Positions 12,282 through 24,051 of a stretch of 64,000 bases of DNA are shown here, one piece after another. Positions within the stretch are counted from its first letter, which is position 1. The number at the start of each line of letters is the position of its first letter. The translations under genes were made by a program, and so were the position numbers. Under the pieces are notes generated by a model. The model searched no databases. It worked only from the letters and a program-made list of their open reading frames with translations, and was not told the DNA's origin. The DNA is from Bradysia coprophila (Eukaryota > Arthropoda > Insecta > Diptera > Sciaridae), in NCBI RefSeq assembly GCF_014529535.1, contig NW_023503501.1:62001-126000 (forward strand). Direction: 5' to 3'.

Positions 12282-14517
12282 GTAATAGTCGAAAATAGTA
12301 GTTTAAGTGTTGTGGGGTTGATCAGATGGTTTAAGGGGCGAGACTGTTAGGTGACATTCTTATATGCTGCCCACAGATTAACCGAAATGAAGCTAGACTT
12401 TTTCCTTTTTCAAGGAGCAAATGAAGTAACTTATTTAGTAAACAAGTTGTAAATTCAAAACGACATTTTTCCGGTCCGCAATCTCATAGATAAAAGCAAT
12501 TACCACAAAAAAGACGGAAATTCAATTTTTTCTAGTTTTACAATTGAAGCTGTAAAATATGTATTTATGACAGGATAAGATAAATTGAACCGTTATTTGA
12601 ATTCGATATTGATTAAACGAAAAATGTCTTTTGTTTGCTGACAAAGTTAAGCTTTTGGAAGGTAGTAAGTCATGTTCGAGACCGTGTTCCTTTGTCGTTA
12701 TCTTTTTGGAAATTACCAGAATATGCAGTGGATTTCAGTGAAATTTCGACATGAATTCGCTTCAGCTGTTCCACACACAAACGAAAAGGCTTCTACTTGT
12801 TTGTACGTGTGAAACAGGTGTTAACGTTACTCGTGCATCGTAAAGGTTAAACCGTATCAAATCAGTTTTGTTTGTATGAATTGACCAGCTGAAAAACCAC
12901 TGAAGCAAACTCATGTCTAAATTTCACTGGCGTCGCGACGCGTCGCAGGTAATTTTTTGAATTGAAATTTTCGAAAATTCTAAAAAAGGCATAAATTCGT
13001 GGAATGAAGAGAATTTCAGATGTCATGGCTTCAATTCATGGAGTGCACAGAATTTCGCTGGTCCTGATGTTCAAAGCAAATGAAGTACAAGATTTAAAAT
13101 CAATGCTTGCAAATACAATGAAATAGTAGATCTGATATTTAAACTGCTGACGTCATGCCCATATGTAAAAGGTTGATTGTAGTAAAGGTTAATTTTCTTT
13201 ATGATAGTACCGCCCTGAAGAGTTGTGAAGGCCCTAAAACTTTCGATGTATCTTGCCTCAGATAAAGAAGAATCTCAGTTGGATGCTTCGGTTCTTTCTC
13301 CCTACTCCGAGATGAGTCCCACTCAAAGTCTTAGGTTCCGTTTAACTGTAGACTCACCTGTTAAGCAACGATGTCTCGTCATCCGAGGAAGAATCGTTGA
13401 AATTAGAATACATTGCAGTACCTAATTCTCTAAACTAATTAAACTAATATCCCAGAACGTATCACAACTGAATAACATACGAATAGCTCGATTGACCGTG
13501 ATCAAAGTAAATAAATATCCTTACGCTGCAATCGACGGAATAACACTGACTTAAAGACAATAATGGTTAGTTTCGGTTAACGGAATTAAAATTACTTTGA
13601 AAAAAGAAATTCGTTTTGGGTATATAGCCCAAAACATGGAACACGTATCTTATCTTTGAAACAAAACATCTCTAATCACAAGTAATAAATTGAGTTTTAA
13701 TTGTTATTTTGATAAAGAAGTCGATTTTTTTCGTAAATTTGGCTTTACTAGAACTTTTTTTTACTCAGAATTCGATAGACCTGTAACGATTTACAACAGC
13801 TACAGGTACATCACATATTAGTTCGTTCAAAGACAGTTAGTAATAATAAAACAAGTGAAGTTTTTTGGTTTGCTAGGTCTGAGAGGCTCACATCCAGAAA
13901 TAAGGCTTATCCTCGGGTTTATCTTAGTGGAATTTAATTTGAGACAAAACCGTTCTTGAGCGGTGGTCATCTTAAGAGTTTTCGATATTGAGATGAAGAA
14001 ATGTTGCCCTCTTAGCAGAAATTTTGAAGTTAGCTGTTTACAAATTGTCGACCCTAGACCACTAGTGAATCATAGCGAAAGGGAAATATTCGAAATAGAC
14101 TAATACGGAATAACGATCTGGATAACAAGAGTGATTTTGCGAAAATTTCGAACCAACATTTAGTGGTTAATGCCTTGACGGATAGTTTCATTCTGAGAAA
14201 TTTGTGGAAAAACTGTTAAAAAAGTCCTAATTCGCTTCGCTTTACTTTCGGCGCTAGGACCTTCGATGCCTATAGTATTTGAACGTTGAAAAAGTTGTGT
14301 AATTTGCAATAAGTTAACGATTCGATATTATAGGGCCTGATATACTACAGCCTATTTTTGAGAAAATATTTTCTAAGAATTTCTTGATTTTCTCGAAATT
14401 TCTTGAGGTTTTTCAGACTTTTTTTCAGGTATCCTCATTAAGCGAATAAGGAATGTAAAAATAAATTACATTGTACGATGCGGAAGTAAATCAGTACTTG
14501 ACAGTTTTTTGATAAAA
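12282..14517. other. Intergenic/5' region upstream of chitin synthase
   Basis: It must contain the missing first exon(s) and promoter of chitin synthase unless those lie still further right, but I could not identify an ATG exon in the right phase. A stretch at about 12755-12945 shares features with 21105-21240 and 54235-54405 (aaatttc(a/g)ctggcgt-like tail, gtgaaacag, accgtat) and is probably a diverged dispersed repeat. No other gene is seen. Confidence 0.45.
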
Positions 14518-14526
14518 GCAAACTCA

Positions 14527-14763
14527 ACCAGCGTTACAATAATACCACTCTTTTAGTTCCACTTTTTTCCGTAAAAGGGAAAAAGTGGAACTATTGTAAC
14601 GCTGCATATATGCAACGTTACAATAGTTCCACTTGTATAAGAAAAGTGAAACTAAAAAAGTGAAACTATTGTAACGCTGCATATATGCGGCGTGAAGATA
14701 GTTCCACTTTTTCCTTTTACGAAAAAAGTGGAACTAAAAGAGTGGTACTATTGTAACGCTGGT
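14527..14763. mobile_element. MULE-type MITE with 9-bp target duplication and nested palindromes
   Basis: Terminal inverted repeats ACCAGCGTTACAATA (14527) and TATTGTAACGCTGGT (ending 14763) are flanked by identical 9-bp direct repeats GCAAACTCA at 14518-14526 and 14764-14772. A 9-bp duplication is characteristic of Mutator-like elements. Inside, the motif gtggaactattgtaacgct recurs in both orientations around two copies of catatatgc, so several alternative hairpins are possible. No coding sequence. The perfect duplication indicates a recent or well-preserved insertion. Confidence 0.85.
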
Positions 14764-14772
14764 GCAAACTCA

Positions 14773-15103
14773 CAAGTTTGTTTGGAGCACTTGTCGAAAG
14801 ACACTAGTGAGGTTGTTTATGAATCAATGAACTACGTAGTAGTAATCAATGTTTTCTGGCTCATTGCCTGTCCCCATGCAAAAATTCACCAAGAAATTCA
14901 CGTAAAATGAGCCGATCATGGTCTTCATGTAATTGATCATTTTCGCAGGGGGCAAATTACAATGTAATGGTCAGTTTTCGCATGAGGCAGACAGTAAAAC
15001 TAATTAAATCGTGAAAAAATATATCTCGTTCACTATTTGCTCCTCCAAAACAGGTAAAAAGTATCAAGTCCTTTAGCTCAGAATTTTATTTTAAAGGGGA
15101 AAA
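14773..15103. other. Short intergenic spacer with polyadenylation signal of the UGT gene
   Basis: No gene. A reverse-strand AATAAA (tttatt, 15085-15090) is about 14 bp after the stop codon of the UGT on the minus strand, close for a polyadenylation signal but plausible. Confidence 0.4.
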
Positions 15104-16964
15104 TCAATTTTTTTTCAACTTTCCATTACTTCTCTGGCCCAGGCGACACAATTTCATGACCAAATATAAAGTCAAAACGGGAACCAACAAAAATGCCATC
15201 AACAAAATTGCATACAAGTCAAGGTTATTCGAACGAATGAAACCCATTTCGATTGTGGGCGTTCGCAAATGCGAAGCGTCTGGATTTCGAAGTAAATATT
15301 CTATCCACCACACTGCTCGATCGATTGGTCTTTCGGGTTGATCGCGTAACAGTCTCGAACGAATTGACATTTTAGTTTGATAAGACGGATCCGTCAGAAC
15401 CTTCTCTAATTTCGTCTTTAATTCGGTAGCGGTAAGGTCGGCAAAACGTAACCACTCCGACACCCCGGCAGTAACAGATTTGTGAACATTCTGTAAAACA
15501 ATAAATTTTATCGCAGTTGCGTACAATGTAGTGTTAAATCACCGTGTACTGATCCACCAGGAATGGTATGCCGATTGTGGGTACACCATACCATGTCGCT
15601 TCGCAAGTGCTCATTGCACCTCCATGCGTTACAAAGGCCTTGATATTTGGATGGCTCAGAATATCGTTCTGTGGCAGCCATTTCTTAATCATTACATTCG
15701 AAGAAAGTTCAAATGGAAAATTGTCGCCTTCCATAGGAAATTATATTGTGGCAATTGATTGAACGCATCGACAATAGCTTTCTGCTTCTCAAGGCCCAAA
15801 TCTTTACTTTTGACATTCGTTCCCAACGAAAACAGAACCGATCCTTTCTTTCCAGCAGTGATGAAGTCGTTGATATCCTGCAAAAAATTAATTTTCGGAC
15901 CTTCATTCCCACTAACTCTTTTTCGAATCGTCCACTTTTACATTTGCTAGCGGCTTAGGGTTGACAATTTGCAAACAGCTTACTGGAATTACATTTGGTG
16001 GTAGAGCATCAGCAAAGTCCATCGATGGATGTGTACTAACTAAGGCGATCTGAGTTTGTTGTTCGAGTGTCTTCACATTTGGATAGTTTGCTCCGAATAT
16101 ATCCTTCGAAATTCGCTCCAACACGGGAAGGAGCTCGTATTCACGATAGCTTGAAACATAAGTGCCATTTTTACTAAGAGTCGATTCGCATGCAATATCC
16201 TCGTTCACTTACTAATGATCCACAGCATACAAATAGAGATTGTAGATTCGTTCCCAGAATGTCATTTTATTGTTAAACTTTGACGTCAAGTATGGTTGGT
16301 AACTGAAGTGCGAGTGACCACCAACCATATTCGGTGTGTACGGAGGATTGTTAAAGGACGTGACGCCAATCAAAGGCGGATAGTCGAACCGATGCAGGAA
16401 GCCCAGTAGACATGGTCCGAGCGTATAATCGTAAATTATCAAATCAAATTTGAAATTTTTCGGATAGTTCAGTAAAGTCTGTAGACCAGCCGACGAATGT
16501 TTTATGCCCTGACAGGCTAACGTAGAAAAGGAATAAACTGGTTCGATTGCTTCCACAGGACTCATGTTACCCATCGAAATAAGATCTAGTTTCTCTATTC
16601 CGTATATGAAGTCATATACACCATCCAAATGGATGTAGGTAACGTTTGCGGGTGGTCTTGGGTCGAAGTTTGTTGAGATTATTGTTATGTTATGGCCACG
16701 AGCAGCGATGGCATTGGCGAGAACTCCATTCCTGAAAGAGACGAGATTTTTCGAAAAAAAATTGAAATCTCGATTTCAGAACGCAATGGTACATAGAGAA
16801 TGAGCTTGATCAGTTAAATATTCATCACAATTTCTCTCAAATATTTACCAAAGATGAACGCTTGGCGATGGGCATCCCATAAGATGTAGTATATTCGCTC
16901 CATAACTTTGACTTAGAACACATAACATTAATACAAAAATCCCATAGAATATATTGAAAGTCAT
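15104..16964 (-). CDS. UDP-glycosyltransferase (UGT), with one apparent frameshift; possible pseudogene
   Basis: Insect UGT (GT1) that would conjugate sugar from a UDP-sugar to small lipophilic molecules in the ER lumen (detoxification, pigments, hormones). It starts with a signal peptide ([20 protein letters not shown]) and [18 protein letters not shown]. The UGT signature [20 protein letters not shown] and the sugar-donor DQ follow, and it ends with a transmembrane helix ([20 protein letters not shown]) and a basic tail KLCRLGQR. Introns of about 60 bp join in frame: [35 protein letters not shown]. Between [11 protein letters not shown] and [13 protein letters not shown], near 15730, the frame changes. 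Family members read LWKWE here, and the DNA has ctatggaaggcgac where about 7 more bases are expected. The frame breaks with no usable intron, so this copy is either a recent pseudogene or contains a sequencing or assembly error. Everything else looks functional. Confidence 0.85.
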
Positions 16965-18314
16965 TCTGCTTCGATGTTATAGCGATGTATACTAGAAATG
17001 ATAGTGACGGCAATAACATCTAGTTGCAAATGCACTTACTGAATCTAGCCTGATTATTTGTGATGATATGACGATTATATTTTGATTAGATTATTAATTT
17101 AGATAGCAAAGAAGGTCACTTTATATCAGTCTTAGACTACACAAACAATTGAATTCTCGCTAATCGAAATGGGAATTTCTTGTGCAGCACAGCTACTGCA
17201 AAATTATAGTAAAATTTGAATTTGAAATTTGAACTTTGTTCCAGAAAGGGCCAGTCTAATTCTAACAATTTTATGCACTTTATGAATGGTACCTAAATGT
17301 GTTTTGAACTGTCAAAATTATTTCGAGGTCGAGTCCAATCACGGCAGAGTAAAATAAACCAGGCAAGAGCTTTTCATTTTTGGAACGTCAAATAAGGGAG
17401 CTAATACACTGTATGAAAATGAACTCAAATGAAACCTGACATAAATTGAATGAATTTTATTCGCAAAACATTTAAAGCTACTAGATTATTCAGGTCCCTT
17501 GTCAAATTGGCGCTCCTGCCTGGTTAACTTGACGCTGTCGTGGTTCAATAATCATGCGTAATCGTGACTTTCCACGCATGTACACAGCTATGTACAGAGC
17601 TTTAAGCACGAACTAGAAAAACAAGCAATCTATTACAACTTTAGGATTGTAAATAATATGAAAATCAGTTACGTAACTGTCTAAACCGAAGAACCCTAGG
17701 CGACGCGACATATAATTGTTTAAAAAAGGAAGAAAATAGGAGATTCCAACAAGAGCGAAGTTTTGAGGACTGCGAATCGCTTGATTTGGAATTTCCTGCT
17801 TTCTTCCAGAGGTGAACACAACGTTTTTTATATGTGCGAGGTGTGTTTGTAACACAATTTTTCAAACCGAAAACAAATTTACGACGGTTCGGTGGAAATT
17901 TTATCGCCCGAACTGTCATCAGATAAAACGTCAAAAAATGGCCTTTTGAGTGTAGAAAATGAGGTTAATCATACCGCAGGTCTAAAAAAGTATAAAACTC
18001 TGTACCTCATATTCGCTTCGCTTTTAAACCTTTTACATGCTACATGCTACATGTTTCAAGCACTATTTTCGACGCCATCAGCATGTAAAATCCATTACAT
18101 AACTCGGGATAAAAATGAAAAGTCTCATTTTCATGTGTTTATTGACCTCGGCTTCGCCTCGAATCAACAAAATTCAAACCAAAACTCTACTTTTAATCTT
18201 TTTATCCGCAGTTATGTAAAATACTATTACTACCTGGTCTATGCTATCAACTTCCGTAGAAAACCAGAATACATTGAAGGCTGAAGGCTGCTACATAATT
18301 CACTCAATGAGGTG
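16965..18314. other. Intergenic, upstream of the UGT
   Basis: AT-rich, with no convincing gene. The 130-codon open frame at 17892-18284 has no family signature and overlaps repeat-like sequence. That sequence includes cctcggcttcgcctcg (18147-18162), atcagcatgtaaaa and catgctacatg motifs shared with the 37.1-37.5 kb repeat. Confidence 0.45.
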
Positions 18315-18500
18315 ACAATGTTTGTGATAAAAGTAACTCGTTTGTTTATTGGAATCCTTGCGTCGGTAACTGTTTTTTCGACAAGGTAACTGCTCACCTC
18401 GCCTTCGGTTTTGATATATGAACTCTACACCCTTCGAAAAGACAGTTACCGAAGTTTATTGCTTATCACACTAGTGAGTTTGCTTTTATCACAAAGTTGT
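18315..18500. mobile_element. Foldback MITE (about 190 bp)
   Basis: The arms are inverted copies: tttgtgataaaag (18321) and cttttatcacaaag (ending 18496). A second inner pair (tcggtaactgttttttcga and tcgaaaagacagttaccga) extends the stem. No coding content. The flank of the 14.5-kb MULE carries the same tgataaaagcaaactcac string, so that element may sit inside an old copy of this one. Confidence 0.6.
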
Positions 18501-18548
18501 TGCGTAATGTCATTACTTTCGCAGGATTCAATGTAACACTATCTCATG

Positions 18549-18669
18549 CAGGGCCTAATATTTGTCAAAGTTTCACAAATGTTTAGCAAATGTTTCACAA
18601 AAATTGCGTAAACATTTGTGAAACATTCGGTAAACATTTGTGAAACTTTTACAAATATTAGGTCCTCTG
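18549..18669. mobile_element. hAT-like MITE (121 bp)
   Basis: The ends are CAGGGCCTAATATTTGT and its near complement ACAAATATTAGGTCCTCTG. TCTCATG is repeated directly on both sides (18542-18548 and 18670-18676), a 7-bp duplication that is an imperfect 8-mer if one more base is counted. CAG-type ends and 7-8-bp duplications fit hAT elements. The interior is made of repeated acatttgtgaaac in both orientations. Confidence 0.65.
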
Positions 18670-21495
18670 TCTCATGTTTATAGAGACAATTGTAAACTAG
18701 AGCGTAACCCGAGGTGAGAACATTTAGAACGATCTCAAGAAGAATGATTAAGGACTGATGATTGGAATCAGTTAAATAACTACTCAGTCAGATTCATTGT
18801 AGGTACCGTTTTATTATGTTATTTATACCATCGCCTATCACATAAACGATAAGAAAAATAATAAATTCTTGATAAATGTTTATTGGTGACGCGTAGATTA
18901 TTTCCATATGATTATTTGCATGGATTGGAGTATTTTTGTCTGTTTGTCTTCCATTTAATGTTTACAGTTTTTAGTCGTTAGTATGGCAAAATATACTTAA
19001 GTTTCATGTGTTCAAACTGTTAACAATTCATTTATGTGCCAACACTGGGATGTATTTTATAAAATGTTTTCGTTTTAGTTTTCTTTTTTGTACGCTTTTG
19101 CATTTAGTTTCATTTGTTTTTTTAAGACTTTTCCATTTTTTTTATTCATTTTATTTTTCAGTTTATTGAGTTTTCAATGAATTTTTTGAATTCCATTATT
19201 TTCATAACTTTCTTTCCATGACTAAACACAAAGCCAAAATATTATTTACACAAAACATAAAATTGGGTTTTAACTCTCTTTGTTCTACAGAAAACAATTG
19301 TTTTTTTAATTTCTACATTATCGTTAACTAGTGTACCTAAATGTTTATATAGAAAATATTTATTCCAGATTCTAAGTCTAATGTTACAACTATTTACATT
19401 AATTATTTTTTTGGACAGTTTTTCTGTTGCATTTTCTTCACTAAAATATTCAACTATAATATTCCTTTACGAGACCATATTGATGTAATCTATTATTGTT
19501 ATTATAAAGTGTGCGTTCCATCAGAGTTTATCGAGCCTGAAAAATTTCTTCGATAAAACCGGCAAAAAACTATAGTCTCGAGGCGACACAAGTTTATCGA
19601 GATGAATTTTTCTCCGACATTTAAGAGTTAAATTACGAATTAGTCGACCATTTTGTATAGAATTTTGCCCACAGGTTCATTCATTTCGGTTCTAAAATGC
19701 TTAAAAGTATGTTTTCTTATAGAAAAATTCACCCTGTTAACTCAAATTAAAATGACTTCTACATACAAAATCGTACTTTGTTGACATATCGTGATATTAT
19801 AGGGGATAAAGATTATGAAAAATGTGGATGTTGAGGTTGTGACAACCTTATCTAAAAAATACAAAATATTTCTGCTGATATAATGCCTGGGAGCAGTAGC
19901 ACCACTGGCAGTCGAATGGAGTCTTGTAGCCCAAAGTCTCCATTAACTAAAACTGTAAAAAAAAATGTGTCCGCTGCTTGTCTGACCGTGACAGCTTTTG
20001 AATAAAAAAAACTTAAAAATCACAGTGAAGCGGAAAAAATTGTCGATGCCCCCGAACAACTACTTTTTAGAAATTAATGATCGAAAATTTTTGGTCTCTC
20101 CTTGCAACACGATCCAGTCCACACTACCATTATAAACCCGAGTCACGATTGAAAAATAATAATTGAAATTTGACTGCGACTTGTGACCTAAATTCACGAC
20201 TGGGAATGATCATTCTTCACTTCTCAATCTTCTAGAACCGAGAAATGAGAGCCTAGGAGCAAAAGTAGTTCCATGATTTTCTCAGCATGGCTGTCGAATG
20301 GTACTAAACATTTGAATATCCGATAACCGATGTATTTCAATTGGTCGACGAATTCGCCTACTCACTCTTTAAATCATTGCCGACGAACTCTGACCAGAAT
20401 CGAGCTATTAAATTGTGTTGTGTTAACTTATTAACCGTGAATATTCTATAAGTTTTTAGTTTTTCTTATTAATTCATTTCCGTAGGTAATTGTGTTTCGA
20501 GTCCTTTTTTTGTGTTTTAGTGTTGATGATGCGATAAATGAGTTGTGCTTTAAGTCATTTCTGTCATTTTTGGTTTCAATAGAATTATACGATACAGAAT
20601 CACGTTTAATTCACTATTTTGATTCGACTACTTTCATGCTAATTCGCGTGACAATCTTTTCTGAAGCAGTCAAAGCTGCAAAGTTACATCCATGCTTTAA
20701 CACTTTCTATGTTTTTGCCACACAAACTGCGCATCGATGCATACATTTCACGAATCTCACAAACCGAATTTTATGCTAAATTAAATGAGGTTATTGTTTT
20801 AGTCTATTAAATTTTGTTTTTCAATATAGCTGCAGTTTTCAACGAACACAAATGATTTACCTATGTCGAAGGACATCAAAGAAATTTATGAATCATTGGG
20901 TCATCTGAACCCAATCTGAAACTTAAACCCTTTTCCAGTTTCAATAGTTTATGCACTCCAATTGTCTTTCAAAGATTTTTGTTGTCAGAAAATTGCACTA
21001 GTTCTATTCATGCAAAAGTTACCTTGTCGATTTAAGACCAGAGGTAAATTTCAATGCACTGTGGACAAGATAATACACAAGAAAATGTGCTGGGTCTTTT
21101 ATAGCGAATTTGCGTCAACAGGATACGGATGAAATAGTCACCTGTGATAAAACTGTATGAAGATGCATAAGAGTGAACCAGATGAAAAACAGTTGAGGAA
21201 AATTTAAGTTTAAGTTTCATTGGCGTCCCCTGCAACATCATCAAAAGTTCTTTCAGTTGAATACGATACAGTGTTCATTCTAACAATTACTGTATAGTGT
21301 GAATGAGCTTGATTGTTCCGAGTTTTTGCATTTTCATCACCGAACTTGTGTCTCCTAGGGTAAATTCAGAGTACAGAAATGTTGAACAAGGATTGATTGT
21401 TAGGATCATTAGTGAGCAATGGTAACTCAATTTTATCTGTTGTTTAGAATGAATAGTTTTTTGTTGTTGAAAAATCGTTTTAAAATTTTCAAAAG
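18670..21495. other. Gene-poor AT-rich stretch
   Basis: No gene recognised on either strand. 18900-19500 is extremely AT-rich and could be 3' UTR or intron of a gene whose coding part is elsewhere, but nothing proves this. 21105-21240 belongs to the diverged repeat also seen near 12.8 and 54.3 kb. Short open frames here have no signature. Confidence 0.4.
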
Positions 21496-21593
21496 CACAG
21501 TTTCCGAACCGTTAGTACAGTTTTCGAACAGTTACCACAATTTTCGAACAGTTACCACAGTTTTCGAACAGTTAGCACAGTTTTCGAACCACA
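21496..21593. repeat. 20-bp minisatellite, about five units
   Basis: Units of cagttttcgaacagttacca repeat head to tail with point changes (ccgaaccgttagta, ttcgaacagttagca). An open frame runs across it, but the repeat gives that frame no protein family resemblance. Confidence 0.75.
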
Positions 21594-24051
21594 GTTGTAT
21601 TACAACGAACTCTGTGGATTTTGTTTGCTCTTATGATTTTCCAATTTTGTCTTTCGAACAAGTGAGACTGATTTCCCTCTACAAATTTGCATTAGCTAAA
21701 AGAAGGAAGAAAGTTTGTCGAATATGCCTGGAATCGCGCACCGAGGCATTTCAGATGAACTAATGACCATAATGACTCAGATAAGGGTAGAAAAGTTGCA
21801 GAACTTTCTGATTTTTCAAGACATTATAGCACAATGGGTAAATTTTACTCGACGGCAGAATTTAACAGCTGATCTTTTACCAATTGGTGCTCATGCTACT
21901 GTTTACATCAATGGTGTATTTTCGGATTACTTATACTTTCAAGTGTGATGGTGAATAAACCGGCTGAAACACTACTGATTTTAAACAAAAACATTAGCAC
22001 GCGCTGGTAAAAGACCAGCTGCTGCAAATTCTGCAATCTAGTGAAATTAACGCAGTGTACGATAATCTTCATTGGCATCTGGTACTAGTCCTGGTCCGTT
22101 TTTAAAGCATTGGTAAATCATTTGATTCTATCGTATATGTATATTGATACACTAAACCTAGCTGTTTTGAGATAAATTGTTGGTTTTTCTTAAATAAATA
22201 TCAATTTTTCGTAGTAAAATTAGATTCCTTCCGTTTTTCATTTTTGAGTATACTGCCAATATGGACGAAATTGTTAAATTTGTAAATCAAGTCGTCATAA
22301 AGTTGTCTTAAATTTAGGTTTTTCTTCTTTTTTTTTGGTTTTATATCGTCATTGTAATTTCAATTTATCTCGTCTAAATATTGATTGTTTTGTTGACTTA
22401 TTTTCTGTTAACAATTTTACATTTCAAACAAATAAACACGAAAAATTTTATTTTCATTAAAACAAATTAAATCTAAAACAAACGAATCCGACTTTCTATT
22501 TATGTCTACTAAATTAGTCTTTGGTAATTGTAAGTTAAAATATGAAAAAAAAATGTTTTGTATATTTAGTGCTTTCGTTTCACTTGTTATCTCCTCACTG
22601 TCACTGATATTGAATTTAACGTTACAGCTACAACGTTTACCATCAAGTCATTAAATGATCTAACCATTTCGATAGAGAGAGAGAGAGATAGAGAGAGAAA
22701 CAGCTGCAACTGTGAGATATTTATTCGTTTACGGTCTAAATTATATTAACAAAAATCAGACATTCGTTGCTTTGTAATTATTGTGTGATGCAGATTAACG
22801 TCACTGATTGGTTCCAATTAATGTGCATTTATCAATGATTTAGTATCAATGTAACTCGTCGCTCTTGAATCATGCTATTCAAGCCCGTAATTTTTTCAAT
22901 GATTCTATCCTGTTCGCTCTAGCGACTTCGAACACACAGTTGTCTCAATCGCACTTAATAGCAATTCAACGTGACTGGCATGAATCATCTCACTGAGATT
23001 ATGCACCTGATGTTCTACGTTCTGTAGCAGGAGCAGAATCTATATAATGACTAATTTTATGACATTTAGAGCAGACCTAACTTTTGTGTACGTCCACCCG
23101 GGCCGAAAAAAAACAATTCCTGCACGCTGATTGAAAAATTTTTGGTGTCCGTCTTATGCTCGCACAGCTCTACTGCCTTAAACGAAACAGATTGGATCAA
23201 CTTACGTTGTCCTTTTGCAAGTAGCGACCTCAGTTTATTTCCGTAGCCGAATATATGCATCAACATAGAACTAAAGGATTTTCGGCAGTGATGTCTTTGA
23301 TACATTTATAGCTGAACAAGGCATAAGATCCCATGATTTGTTCGAAATATAGCTTTGACTGAATTTTATCCTCTGGGTTGCGAACGCCCTCGTCTACGAA
23401 TGAATTTATAAGGGTCCTTAACGTGATCTTGAAACACAGATCTGATAATCCGTTCGGTCTTTCACGGTCCTTCGTCGACTACACTTCTCATTTAAGCCTT
23501 CTTGAAACTATTCAATTATCCAATTTTCTAAATTTCTTCCTTAATTAAATGCTACGAACAACTTGTCTCACTGACTTCACCCATACGCCCGCTTTTCTTC
23601 GATCATCTGCCCTAAATTCTCTTACAAAATGCACACAAAAAACTTCGTCGTTCAAGGGCGAATGGCATGACCACAAATAAGAGCGAATAGCACTCGTCAA
23701 AGATAACTCAGTTTTTCCACTTTGAAACGTCTTCATATGGCACATTGAATGACCCCAATCAATAAACTGTATACCGACTTATGAATCAACTATTCTCTTA
23801 AAAAACTACAAAAAATAAAACATTAGAACGGATTGCATGTCTCCCGTCTATCATAACAACTTAATGCTCGTTACTCTCTTCCAAATTACCATCCCAATTA
23901 AATTCAGTCACACCATTCCGACCAGCAATGCTGCCCAAATGATTAAATCTCGTCTCGAAATTAACATCTCTGTCTTTGAGTCTCTCGAACCTGTTATGGA
24001 CGATAATACGATGCTGAAAAAAAGTTGTCGGCGGAGAGGACTACCCCGTAC
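21594..24051. other. Gene-poor stretch before the sulfotransferase
   Basis: No recognisable gene. It contains a GA-rich microsatellite (about 22672-22702) and strongly AT-rich segments at 22300-22560. The 3' UTR of the minus-strand sulfotransferase should lie in the rightmost part. Confidence 0.4.
22672..22702. repeat. GA microsatellite
   Basis: Alternating GA with two T interruptions (gatagagagagagagagata and on). Simple sequence with no other content. Confidence 0.8.

Noticed and set aside
17892-18284. 130-codon open frame on the plus strand
   Set aside because: No family signature; it contains repeat motifs (cctcggcttcgcctcg, atcagcatgtaaaa) found elsewhere in non-coding DNA, so it is probably a chance frame in a repeat.
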